A DNA stretch of 6,963 nt from Hyphomicrobiales bacterium (GTDB lineage Bacteria > Pseudomonadota > Alphaproteobacteria > Rhizobiales > Beijerinckiaceae): positions 1 through 6,963 of the forward strand of contig PXAW01000560.1 in NCBI GenBank assembly GCA_003567055.1. Reading direction: 5' to 3'. A program made the position numbers and the translations under genes. Positions 1-5,705 of the stretch are shown here, one piece after another. Numbering within the stretch: the stretch's first letter is position 1; each line of letters opens with the position of its first letter. A model generated the notes under the pieces. The model made no database searches. It worked only from the letters and a program-made list of their open reading frames with translations, and was not told where the DNA came from.

Positions 1-130
1 CGTCCCTGCCGATCCGACAGCCCCGGCTGCACTGACGCGGCAGCCCGGCGGTGCCGTCATCGCCTGGATACGGGTCATCGGAACGGGCGAGACGGGGGCG
101 CGCGCAGATAGCATCGAATCTCACTATTAA
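1..130. other. Left edge: ambiguous end of a neighbouring gene
   Basis: Two frames are open to the edge and neither is recognisable. On the minus strand, an ATG at 114 (with a weak GTGAGA six bases upstream; further in-frame ATGs at 78 and 60) opens a frame of 38 codons beginning MLSARAPVSPVPMTRIQ. On the plus strand a frame enters from the left and ends with TAA at 128-130, finishing in ADSIESHY. Third-position G+C is about 70-75 percent in both, so codon bias does not decide. The terminator and operator-like sites to the right favour a leftward promoter and hence the minus-strand reading. Between 131 and 307 I see no gene. Confidence 0.2.
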
Positions 131-137
131 AAATAGT
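123..137. promoter_or_regulatory. AT-rich perfect inverted repeat ACTATTAAAAATAGT
   Basis: Two 6-bp arms (ACTATT, AATAGT) flank three A residues in an island that is much more AT-rich than the rest of the window. It sits 8 bases before a possible minus-strand ATG at 114. It may be a regulator binding site or part of a promoter/leader; it is too AT-rich and lacks a T tract of the right form to be called a terminator. Confidence 0.25.
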
Positions 138-193
138 AAAATTATCAGGTTGCGCCGTTGGTACAGAATAACTCCCGTGATCGTCAATTTCTG

Positions 194-207
194 ACCGTGA
201 TCATGGT
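194..207. promoter_or_regulatory. Operator-like palindrome ACCGTGATCATGGT
   Basis: A 14-bp inverted repeat with a perfect TGATCA core and ACC/GGT arms (12 of 14 positions symmetric). The half-site CCGTGATC occurs again at 175-182, exactly 20 bp away, about two helical turns, as expected for two sites bound on the same DNA face. A TTGACG hexamer reading leftward (187-182) lies between the two, but no good -10 box sits at the right distance from it. The best -10-like hexamer, GATAAT at 146-141 leftward, has no good -35 partner. I infer a regulated promoter for a gene to the left; the regulator is unknown. Confidence 0.3.
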
Positions 208-275
208 AAAAGAAACGCCTCGTCACCGCAGGGGCGCACGCATCACGCCCTCGCGGCGGGTCGTGCACCGAGGCG
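205..275 (-). terminator. Probable intrinsic terminator of the operon
   Basis: Read leftward past the SDR stop, an outer 7-bp stem (269-275 with 216-222, CGCCTCG/CGAGGCG) encloses an inner 11-position stem (246-256 with 226-236) that pairs at nine positions plus one G-U, with a nine-base loop at 237-245. The outer stem is followed directly by a T-rich run, TTTCTTTTACC (215-205). A branched stem with a T tract beginning some 33 bases after the stop codon fits a rho-independent terminator acting on the minus strand. No T tract follows in the plus direction, so it is one-directional. The long enclosed loop makes it less standard than a simple hairpin. Confidence 0.5.
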
Positions 276-307
276 CCGACGCGGCAAGGGTTACAAGGCC
301 GGCGGCT

Positions 308-1078
308 TCATAATGTCAGCCCGCCATCCACATGCAGCACCTGGCCGGTGACATAGCCGCCGAGGGGGCCGAGCAGAAAGGCGATCAGGCCGGCCACCTC
401 CTCGCGGCGTCCAAGCCGGCGCATCGGGATATCGGCCTTGATCGCCTCCCAGGCATCGGCACTCAGGGAGGAATGGCCGCCATCCTTCTCGGTATAGCCA
501 GGCGCAACCGCATTGACCGGGATGCCGCGCGCGGCATGTTCGGAGGCGATGGTGCGGATCAGCGATTCGAGCCCGGCCTTGGCGGCGGCGCTGGCCATGA
601 ACAGGCCGTTCTCCGGATAATGCGCCGCGCCGAAGGAACTCACCGCGACGAAACGCGGCCAGGGCGATTGCGCCACGAGCGGCATCGCCGCCTTGGCCAG
701 GGCGAATGTGCCGAGCGTCATCGCCCGCCAGGCCGCTTCGAGATCATCCGCTTCGGTTTGTGCGAGCGCCCCGCGCCGCGCGTAACCGGCTGCGCTCACG
801 ACCTGATCGAGCCGGCCATATTCGTCCTGCGCGGCGCGCGCGAGGGCGGGCGCGGTGTCCGGATCGGCGAGATCGCCGGTGACGCAGATGCTGCCGGCGC
901 AGCTGTCGCGCAAATCGGCGGCTACCGCTTCCAGCGCCTCGCGCCGCGCGCGGGTATGCAGCACGAAGGCCGTGTCGGGAGCCGCGATCTGGCGGGCGAG
1001 TTCGGCGCCGATGCCGCTCGCCGCCCCGGTGATCAGCACGACCCGCGCGATCGCACCCGATTGAGCCGTCGCTCTCAT
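308..1078 (-). CDS. Short-chain dehydrogenase/reductase (SDR) family protein with atypical active site
   Basis: A 256-residue single-domain Rossmann protein of the classical SDR size. The cofactor-binding motif TGAASGIG is at 17-24, Arg residues after the second strand (HTRARRE, 41-47) suggest NADP(H), and the C-terminal GGYVTGQVLHVDGG (240-253) and VNAVAPGYTEKDGG (188-201) are typical of FabG-like enzymes. The active site is unusual: where YxxxK is expected there is MASAAAKAGLESL at 161-173, so Lys167 is kept but the Tyr position is Ser163; the usual catalytic Asn in the following helix motif is Thr121 (MTLGTF), and NNAG is SAAG at 95-98. Serines 147-148 lie at the end of the expected strand, with a loop about two to three residues longer than usual before Lys. 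I recall alphaproteobacterial SDRs with a similar F-x-AS-AAAK stretch, so this may be a subfamily trait. Start ATG at 1078 overlaps the tctA stop and has GGAGG six bases upstream. In context it probably handles an aldehyde, hydroxyketone or hydroxyacid made from the imported compound; a non-redox role cannot be excluded. Confidence 0.9.
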   Translation of the reverse strand: MRATAQSGAIARVVLITGAASGIGAELARQIAAPDTAFVLHTRARREALEAVAADLRDSCAGSICVTGDLADPDTAPALARAAQDEYGRLDQVVSAAGYARRGALAQTEADDLEAAWRAMTLGTFALAKAAMPLVAQSPWPRFVAVSSFGAAHYPENGLFMASAAAKAGLESLIRTIASEHAARGIPVNAVAPGYTEKDGGHSSLSADAWEAIKADIPMRRLGRREEVAGLIAFLLGPLGGYVTGQVLHVDGGLTL

Positions 1079-2619
1079 GCCCCGCCTCCCGTGTTCTCCG
1101 CCTCACCGCGCGCCTTCGCCGCTTGTGCTTCATGCCGGCGCTGCTGACGCGGCTGTACCCAGGCGAAATAGAACGCCATGAAGGCCGCCGTCAGAAGCAG
1201 GATCACCGCGATCCAGGAGCTGACGAGGATGGCCGGATCACCGCCGGAAATGCCCAGCGCCCGCCTGAAATTGCGCTCCAGCAACGGCCCGAGGATCACG
1301 CCGAGCAGGACCGGCACCAGCGAGAAATGCAGGCGTTGCATCAGCCAGGCGCCGATGCCGATCGCCACCATCGTTGCCATGGCGAAGACGCTGCGCTCGG
1401 AAACATAGGCCGCGACCACCGCGACGGCGGCGATGATCGGAAACAGCACGGCGTGATCGATCACCGCGACGCGGGCGAACCAGGGCAGCATGACGAGGCC
1501 GACGATCATCAGGACGAGATAGGCGAAGATGAAGCCCACCATCAGCGGCAGCACCAGATCGCCCGCCTGTGAGAAGAGCTGCGGGCCGGGCACGATTCCC
1601 TGAATCACCAGCGCCCCGAGGATCACCGCCGTGACCGCATCGCCGGGAATGCCGAAGGCGAGCATCGGGATGAAGGCGCCGCCGGTCATGGCGTTGTTGG
1701 AGGCTTCGGGGGCGACGATGCCCTCGGGAATGCCGGTGCCGAATTTCTCGGGATGCGGCGAGGAGCGCTTCGCTTCGGCATAGGCCAGGAACGCCGCCAT
1801 GGCCGCGCCGGCGCCGGGCAGAGCGCCGATCACGGCGCCGATCAGCGAGGATTTCAACGGCAGTTTCCAGCCGACCTGGCGCCAGACCGGGACGAAGGCG
1901 AAGATGCGCCGGAACGAGACCCAGGCCACCTGCTTGGGCCGGCTGTGCGGTTCCTCCAGGCGGCGCAGCACTTCCGCGAGAGCAAACAGACCGATCACCA
2001 GCGGGATCAGCGGCACGCCGGTATAGAGGCGGAACATCTCGAAGGTGTAGCGCGGCACGCCGGCGAGATCGATGCCGACGGTGGAGATCATCAGCCCGAT
2101 CACCGTGGCGATCAGCCCCTTCACCAGTGATTGCTGGCTCACCGCCGCGACCGCGACGAGGGCGAGCACCACCAGCGCGAAGATTTCCGGCGACTGGAAT
2201 TTCAGGGAAAAGCGCGCGAGCTGCGGCGCAAAGAGAATCAGCAGGATGCCGCCGACGAGGCCGCCGAAGACGGATGCGGCGGTCGCCAGGCCCAGCGCCA
2301 CTTCCGGCTTGCCCTGTTTGAGCATCTCGTAGCCGTCGAGCATGGTCATGGTATTGGCCGGCGCACCGGGCACGCGCACCATGATCGCGGTGGCCGATCC
2401 GCCATAGATGCCGCCCACGAAGATCCCGGTCATCAGCACGACGGCCTCGAGCGCCGGCATGCCGAAGGTGAAGGGCAGAAGCAGCGCGATCGCGAGCGTC
2501 GCGGTCAGACCCGGCACGGCACCGACGAAGACGCCGAGCACGACACCGAGGCAGACGAAACCGATCAGCCGCAGATCACCCATGAAGAGAGTGATGGCAT
2601 CGGGCAGTTCAGCCAGCAT
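1075..2619 (-). CDS. tctA: Tripartite tricarboxylate transporter large membrane subunit TctA
   Basis: A 514-residue polytopic inner-membrane permease, the usual size of TctA, which moves the substrate delivered by TctC using a sodium or proton gradient. Family signatures are clear: GAVPGLTATLAIALLLPFTF at 33-52, GGIYGGSATAIMVRVPGAPA at 69-88, then a matching second-half set GALPGAGAAMAAFLAY at 265-280, EGIVAPEASNNAMTGGAF at 299-316 and MLAFGIPGDAVTAVILGA at 319-336. The two related halves, each with a Gly/Pro-rich re-entrant-type motif, are characteristic. About ten to twelve hydrophobic helices run from residue 16 to about 488, followed by a charged cytoplasmic-type tail (QPRQQRRHEAQAAKARGEAE). 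The ATG at 2619 is well supported by GGAGG five bases upstream (2625-2629). The stop overlaps the following SDR start as ATGA at 1075-1078, implying translational coupling. Confidence 0.96.
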   Translation of the reverse strand: MLAELPDAITLFMGDLRLIGFVCLGVVLGVFVGAVPGLTATLAIALLLPFTFGMPALEAVVLMTGIFVGGIYGGSATAIMVRVPGAPANTMTMLDGYEMLKQGKPEVALGLATAASVFGGLVGGILLILFAPQLARFSLKFQSPEIFALVVLALVAVAAVSQQSLVKGLIATVIGLMISTVGIDLAGVPRYTFEMFRLYTGVPLIPLVIGLFALAEVLRRLEEPHSRPKQVAWVSFRRIFAFVPVWRQVGWKLPLKSSLIGAVIGALPGAGAAMAAFLAYAEAKRSSPHPEKFGTGIPEGIVAPEASNNAMTGGAFIPMLAFGIPGDAVTAVILGALVIQGIVPGPQLFSQAGDLVLPLMVGFIFAYLVLMIVGLVMLPWFARVAVIDHAVLFPIIAAVAVVAAYVSERSVFAMATMVAIGIGAWLMQRLHFSLVPVLLGVILGPLLERNFRRALGISGGDPAILVSSWIAVILLLTAAFMAFYFAWVQPRQQRRHEAQAAKARGEAENTGGGA

Positions 2620-2667
2620 GGCAGCCTCCGGAACGGCACTGATGCGGTGTGAGCGAACGGGCGCGGC

Positions 2668-3174
2668 TCATCCGAGCAGCCCCATCGGCAGACGGGCATT
2701 GAGGAAGACGCTGAAGAGCAGATGAAGGAAGCCCACGGCCCCCGCCGCCGCGAGCAGCGTGATCAGGAGATTGTCGCGGCGAAACAGCAGCGAGATCGCC
2801 GCCGCATAGAGCCCGGTGGCGATGATATAGCCCAGCGTCTCGAACAGCGCGACGAAGGCAACCGACAGAGCCGCCGCGATCGCTGCGCGGATGAAGCCGG
2901 CCAGTGCGATCGCGCGCTGGCGGGCACGGCGTTCGGGATCGGTTTCTTCCGCGCCGGGCGGCGCGATCAGGGCGCTGACGATCAGCCACAGGGCGAGCCC
3001 CCCGAGCAACAGGGCGAGCAATGTGGGAAACATGCCCGCGCCGGGATCGCCGGCGCGACCGGGCCGGAAACCCTGGGCCTCGAGCCCGTACCAGAGCGCG
3101 AGTGCGAGCAGGATCACGCCGATGACGGCATCACCCCTCAAAAGCTTGCGTGGCAAATGCATCAACGCCCCCAT
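2668..3174 (-). CDS. tctB: Tripartite tricarboxylate transporter small membrane subunit TctB
   Basis: A 168-residue hydrophobic protein matching TctB in size, topology and position between tctC and tctA. Predicted membrane segments are near residues 16-31 (AVIGVILLALALWYGL), 49-71 (FPTLLALLLGGLALWLIVSA), 92-112, 114-131 and 135-158; a charged loop (EETDPERRARQR, 76-87) separates the second and third. The motif RPGRAGDPGAGMFP at 37-50, before the second helix, is typical of the family (G-x-GxxP with a Pro at the helix entry). It is sequence-poor in conservation generally, so assignment rests on context plus this motif. Start choice is uncertain: ATG at 3174 lacks a Shine-Dalgarno sequence, whereas the in-frame ATG at 3162 (MHLPRKLLRGD) is preceded by GGGGGCG at suitable distance and gives 164 residues. 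It ends 48 bases before tctA. TctB is thought to support assembly or function of TctA in the inner membrane. Confidence 0.9.
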   Translation of the reverse strand: MGALMHLPRKLLRGDAVIGVILLALALWYGLEAQGFRPGRAGDPGAGMFPTLLALLLGGLALWLIVSALIAPPGAEETDPERRARQRAIALAGFIRAAIAAALSVAFVALFETLGYIIATGLYAAAISLLFRRDNLLITLLAAAGAVGFLHLLFSVFLNARLPMGLLG

Positions 3175-3243
3175 GATGCGTCACGGGCGGGCCGCGACGC
3201 GATGGTGATGACGGAAGGAAGAGAGTTGCGGGCTCGCCGAGCA

Positions 3244-3298
3244 ACCGGGTGTAACCGCATCGACAGCGAACCGGCGCCGCAGCGCCGGCTCACCCGGT
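3244..3298 (-). promoter_or_regulatory. Two-tier stem-loop between tctC and tctB
   Basis: The transcript folds into a perfect 7-bp G+C stem (3288-3282 with 3277-3271) around the tetraloop TGCG, extendable by a G-U and an A-U pair, and this hairpin is enclosed by a perfect 8-bp outer stem ACCGGGTG/CACCCGGT (3298-3291 with 3251-3244). It begins 4 bases after the tctC stop codon and has no T run after it. Such intercistronic hairpins commonly protect the 3' end of binding-protein mRNA or act as partial terminators, allowing far more binding protein than permease. The structure is visible; the function is inferred by analogy. Confidence 0.55.
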
Positions 3299-3312
3299 CG
3301 GTCAGTCGGTCA
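3297..3312. repeat. 8-bp tandem duplication across the tctC stop codon
   Basis: GTCGGTCA occurs twice in direct succession (3297-3304, 3305-3312 on the plus strand), so the minus-strand end of tctC reads CTGACCGACTGACCGAC, with the stop codon TGA inside the second TGACCGAC. This is compatible with a small slippage duplication at the gene end. It adds no readable feature by itself. Confidence 0.6.
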
Positions 3313-4270
3313 GGCCGAGATCGACCATGAGCTGGCCGATGACCGGGCCGATCGTCTCCATATAGGCGATGGAGGCTTCGCGATCGAGCCAGCGCTCGCC
3401 GATGCCGCCCTGTTCGGCCCAGGCCAGGAATTCCGGATCCTGGAAGGTGTCGTACATGGCCTGTTCGAGCACCTCGACGATCTCCATCGGCGTCTCCGGC
3501 GGCGCCGCGATGAAGCGGAAGCTGCCATAGACCACATCGTGACCGAGCTCGGTGAAGGTGGGCACGTCCGCCACCATCTCGACACGCTCATCGGCCATCA
3601 CGGCCAGAACGCGCATCTCGCCCGAGCGGACATATTCCATCACCGGCGGCAGGCTGATCACCGCCGCCATGGTCTCGCCGCCCAGAAGCGAGGTGACCTG
3701 CGGCGCCGCGCTCTCATAGGGGACGTGGTTGAGTTCGAGGCCGATCTCCTGCTCCATGGCGACGGCGTGCTGGTGCCAGACACCGCCGGTGGAGGCGTTC
3801 GAGACGGTCAGGCCGCCCGGATTGTCCTGCGCTGCGGCGATGAAATCGTCGAGCGTCTCGAAATCCTCGGCGCGTACCACCAGCGCCGTGGCATGTTCGG
3901 TCACCATGCCGATGATCTCGAAATCCTCCCAGGAGACGGGCGCCATGTTCTGGTGCTCGACGGTCAGGATGTCGTAGGTCACGGTGCCGATGGTATAGCC
4001 GTCGGGCGGTGCGCCCTTGAGCGTCATCCAGCCCACCGAGCCGACACCGCCGGTGACGTTGTCGGTATAGATCGACGTGCCCAGATGCTTCTGGAGATGC
4101 TCGACGAAGCCGCGCATGACCGTATCGGTGCCGCCGCCGGCGCCCCAGGGCATGATGTGGCGCACTTCGCGATTGGGATCGGGATACTCGGCCTGTGCCG
4201 GTCCCGCCAGGACGAGCGCCCCGGCCATCAGGCCGGCGCCGAGAATGGAAAGACTGCGAATTCCCTGCAT
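3302..4270 (-). CDS. tctC: Tripartite tricarboxylate transporter solute-binding protein (TctC/Bug family)
   Basis: A 322-residue periplasmic binding protein that captures the substrate for the TctAB permease. Residues 1-27 are a Sec signal peptide: basic start (MQGIR), hydrophobic core SILGAGLMAGALVLAG and an AQA cleavage site before EYPDPN. The mature protein carries the family landmarks in order: MPWGAGGGTDTVMRG at 40-54, NVTGGVGSVGW at 71-81, PPDGYTIG at 88-95, VSNASTGG at 156-163 and HVPYESAAP at 182-190. Length is standard (about 320). The mature protein is strikingly acidic, which fits a secreted protein of a marine or salt-tolerant bacterium, though that is only suggestive. Start ATG at 4270 has an AGGGG stretch ten bases upstream. 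It is first of the three transporter genes, in the canonical C-B-A order, separated from tctB by 127 bp containing a strong stem-loop. Ligands of the family include citrate, other di/tricarboxylates, aspartate and glutamate; the flavin dehydrogenase upstream makes an amino acid or its oxo acid an attractive but unproven ligand. Confidence 0.95.
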   Translation of the reverse strand: MQGIRSLSILGAGLMAGALVLAGPAQAEYPDPNREVRHIMPWGAGGGTDTVMRGFVEHLQKHLGTSIYTDNVTGGVGSVGWMTLKGAPPDGYTIGTVTYDILTVEHQNMAPVSWEDFEIIGMVTEHATALVVRAEDFETLDDFIAAAQDNPGGLTVSNASTGGVWHQHAVAMEQEIGLELNHVPYESAAPQVTSLLGGETMAAVISLPPVMEYVRSGEMRVLAVMADERVEMVADVPTFTELGHDVVYGSFRFIAAPPETPMEIVEVLEQAMYDTFQDPEFLAWAEQGGIGERWLDREASIAYMETIGPVIGQLMVDLGLTD

Positions 4271-4301
4271 GTTGTCGGTTCCCCTGTTTTGGTTGTGGTC
4301 C

Positions 4302-4320
4302 TTAGTTTACGCTACGCTAA
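4302..4320 (-). promoter_or_regulatory. Candidate operator/promoter element upstream of tctC
   Basis: The minus-strand stretch TTAGCGTAGCGTAAACTAA stands out in a G+C-rich gap, 31 bases before the tctC start. It contains a GCGTA direct repeat and TTAG/CTAA ends, giving partial dyad symmetry, and its TAAACT could be a -10 hexamer, although no acceptable -35 lies 16-18 bases upstream. With a 166-bp gap before tctC, a separate promoter for the transporter genes is plausible. The call is weak. Confidence 0.3.
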
Positions 4321-4391
4321 CACGGGCCTTCTCTCTTGCGTAGATGCTCCGCTCCCGGATCGCGACCCGTATTCCCCCGCGCATTCGGGCG

Positions 4392-4446
4392 CTCATGCCG
4401 GTCTCATGCCGGTCTCATGCCCGTCTCATGCCCGTCTCATGCGCGA
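4392..4446. repeat. 11-bp tandem repeat overlapping the amino-acid dehydrogenase stop codon
   Basis: On the minus strand four full copies run head to tail immediately after the gene: ACGGGCATGAG twice, then ACCGGCATGAG twice (4435-4392). A degenerate fifth copy, TCGCGCATGAG (4446-4436), contains the last codons and the TGA stop of the dehydrogenase. The pairs differ by one base, giving an A-A-B-B order that suggests stepwise duplication of a unit born from the gene's own 3' end. Since 11 is not a multiple of three, each frame soon meets a stop. It shows no dyad symmetry, so it is not a hairpin. Confidence 0.85.
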
Positions 4447-5705
4447 AACCTGTCGGGCGCATAGGGCGCCAGATCGATAGTGGCCGGCATTCCCGCCAGC
4501 ATGTCGGCCAGAAGCCGCCCGGTCTTGGGGCCGCTGGTGAGGCCGATATGGTGGTGGCCGAAGGCGGTATAGACGCCGGTCGTGCCCACTTCGCCGATCA
4601 GCGGCAGGCTGTCGGCGGGGGCAGGGCGATGGCCGAGCCATTCCTTTTCGCCGCTGGCCTCGAGATGCGGAAAGGCACGGCGGACCTGACGGCGCAACAG
4701 CGTCAGCGGGCTCCGTGAAGGACGGGCATCGAGGCCGCCGAACTCGACGATTCCCGCACAACGCACCCCGCTCTCCATCGGTGTCGCCACGAATTTCCCG
4801 CTCGCCACCATGGTCGGCGCACGCGGGCCGTTGCGTGCGTTCTCGAAGATGATGTGATAGCCGCGCTCGCTCTCCAGCGGCACATCGAGCCCGAGCTTCT
4901 TCATCAGAGGCTTGGACCAGGCGCCGGTGGCGATGACGCAATCGCTGCACTCAAACCGCCCGGCACTCGTCTCCAGCGCGCGGATGCGTCCGCCGGAGAG
5001 ATCGAAATTCTCGGCACTCGCCTCGACGATGGTGCCGCCCATGCCCCGGAAGACATCCGCGAGTCGCGCCACATAGCCGCCGGGATCGCGCACGAAACCA
5101 TGATCGCTCACGCTCACGAGGCAGCCGATATCATTGCCGAGCGACGGCTCGTATTCGCGCAATTGGGCGCCCTCGCGCACCACCGGGCGAAAGCCCGCCA
5201 ATTCGCGGAGTTCCCATGTGTAGGAATCGGCCTCGAACGCCGCGCGGTCGGCATAGGCGAAGCAGTAATCGCTGTCCTGCACGAGCGCCTCTGCGGGCGT
5301 GCCGTCGGAGAGCGCGTGATGCTGCGCGACGCTGTCGGAGATGATCGGGGTGAGCCCGCGGGCGATGCGCCGGGTATCGGTATCATTGGCATGGGAGAGA
5401 TAGCGGACCAGCCAGGGGGCGAGCCTGGGCAGGTAGGACCAGCGCATGAAGAGCGGGAAATCCGGGTTCATCAGCATGCGCGGCGCCTTGCCGATCAGCC
5501 CCGGCGCGGTGACGGGCGTCACCGAACAGGCGGCCAGCACCCCGGCATTGCCGTAGGAGGTGGCCTGTCCGGGGCCGGACCGGTCGATCAGGGTGACGGG
5601 GATGCCGGCGCGGCGCAGCCAGATTCCGGTGGAGACGCCGATGATCCCGGCGCCGATCACCACCACATGTTTCGTTTCGTGCCCCGACTGTGCCATGCCC
5701 CTCAC
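4437..5705 (-). CDS. FAD-dependent amino-acid dehydrogenase, DadA/DAO family
   Basis: A 422-residue protein of normal length for D-amino-acid dehydrogenase-like flavoenzymes, which oxidise an amino acid or secondary amine to the 2-oxo acid or imine and pass electrons to the respiratory chain. Residues 13-41 are a Rossmann dinucleotide fold with GAGIIG at 18-23 and an acidic end of the second strand (LIDR, 39-42). TSYGNAG at 49-55 is the flavin-adjacent DadA signature; WLGHRPAPADSLPLIG at 356-371 and GHHHIGLTSGPKTGRLLA at 383-400 are the C-terminal FAD-binding motifs of the DAO fold. No signal peptide is seen, so it is cytoplasmic, perhaps at the inner membrane face. Two starts are possible: GTG at 5705, overlapping the upstream TGA as GTGA, or ATG at 5696 preceded by a GGTGAGGGG stretch that could serve as ribosome-binding site; the ATG gives MAQSGHETKHVVVIG, a more usual N-terminus. 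Alternatives are a D-hydroxyproline or sarcosine-type oxidase subunit; the family is certain, the substrate unknown. Confidence 0.92.
   Translation of the reverse strand: MRGMAQSGHETKHVVVIGAGIIGVSTGIWLRRAGIPVTLIDRSGPGQATSYGNAGVLAACSVTPVTAPGLIGKAPRMLMNPDFPLFMRWSYLPRLAPWLVRYLSHANDTDTRRIARGLTPIISDSVAQHHALSDGTPAEALVQDSDYCFAYADRAAFEADSYTWELRELAGFRPVVREGAQLREYEPSLGNDIGCLVSVSDHGFVRDPGGYVARLADVFRGMGGTIVEASAENFDLSGGRIRALETSAGRFECSDCVIATGAWSKPLMKKLGLDVPLESERGYHIIFENARNGPRAPTMVASGKFVATPMESGVRCAGIVEFGGLDARPSRSPLTLLRRQVRRAFPHLEASGEKEWLGHRPAPADSLPLIGEVGTTGVYTAFGHHHIGLTSGPKTGRLLADMLAGMPATIDLAPYAPDRFRA

Noticed and set aside
332..1147. A 271-codon plus-strand open frame opposite the SDR
   Set aside because: It is the antisense shadow of a well-supported SDR gene; composition is Arg/Gly/Ala-rich and motif-free.
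2131..2652. A 173-codon plus-strand frame opposite the start of tctA
   Set aside because: Highly charged antisense translation over a gene with unmistakable TctA motifs.
4344..4400. Possible terminator after the dehydrogenase, around the GGGTCGCGATCC stretch
   Set aside because: The symmetry is only a loop-free near-palindrome centred on TCGCGA, and no T tract follows, so an intrinsic terminator is not supported.
3539..4480. A 313-codon plus-strand open frame opposite tctC
   Set aside because: Low-complexity His/Asp/Gly/Arg composition, no family signature, and it is fully explained as the shadow of tctC.
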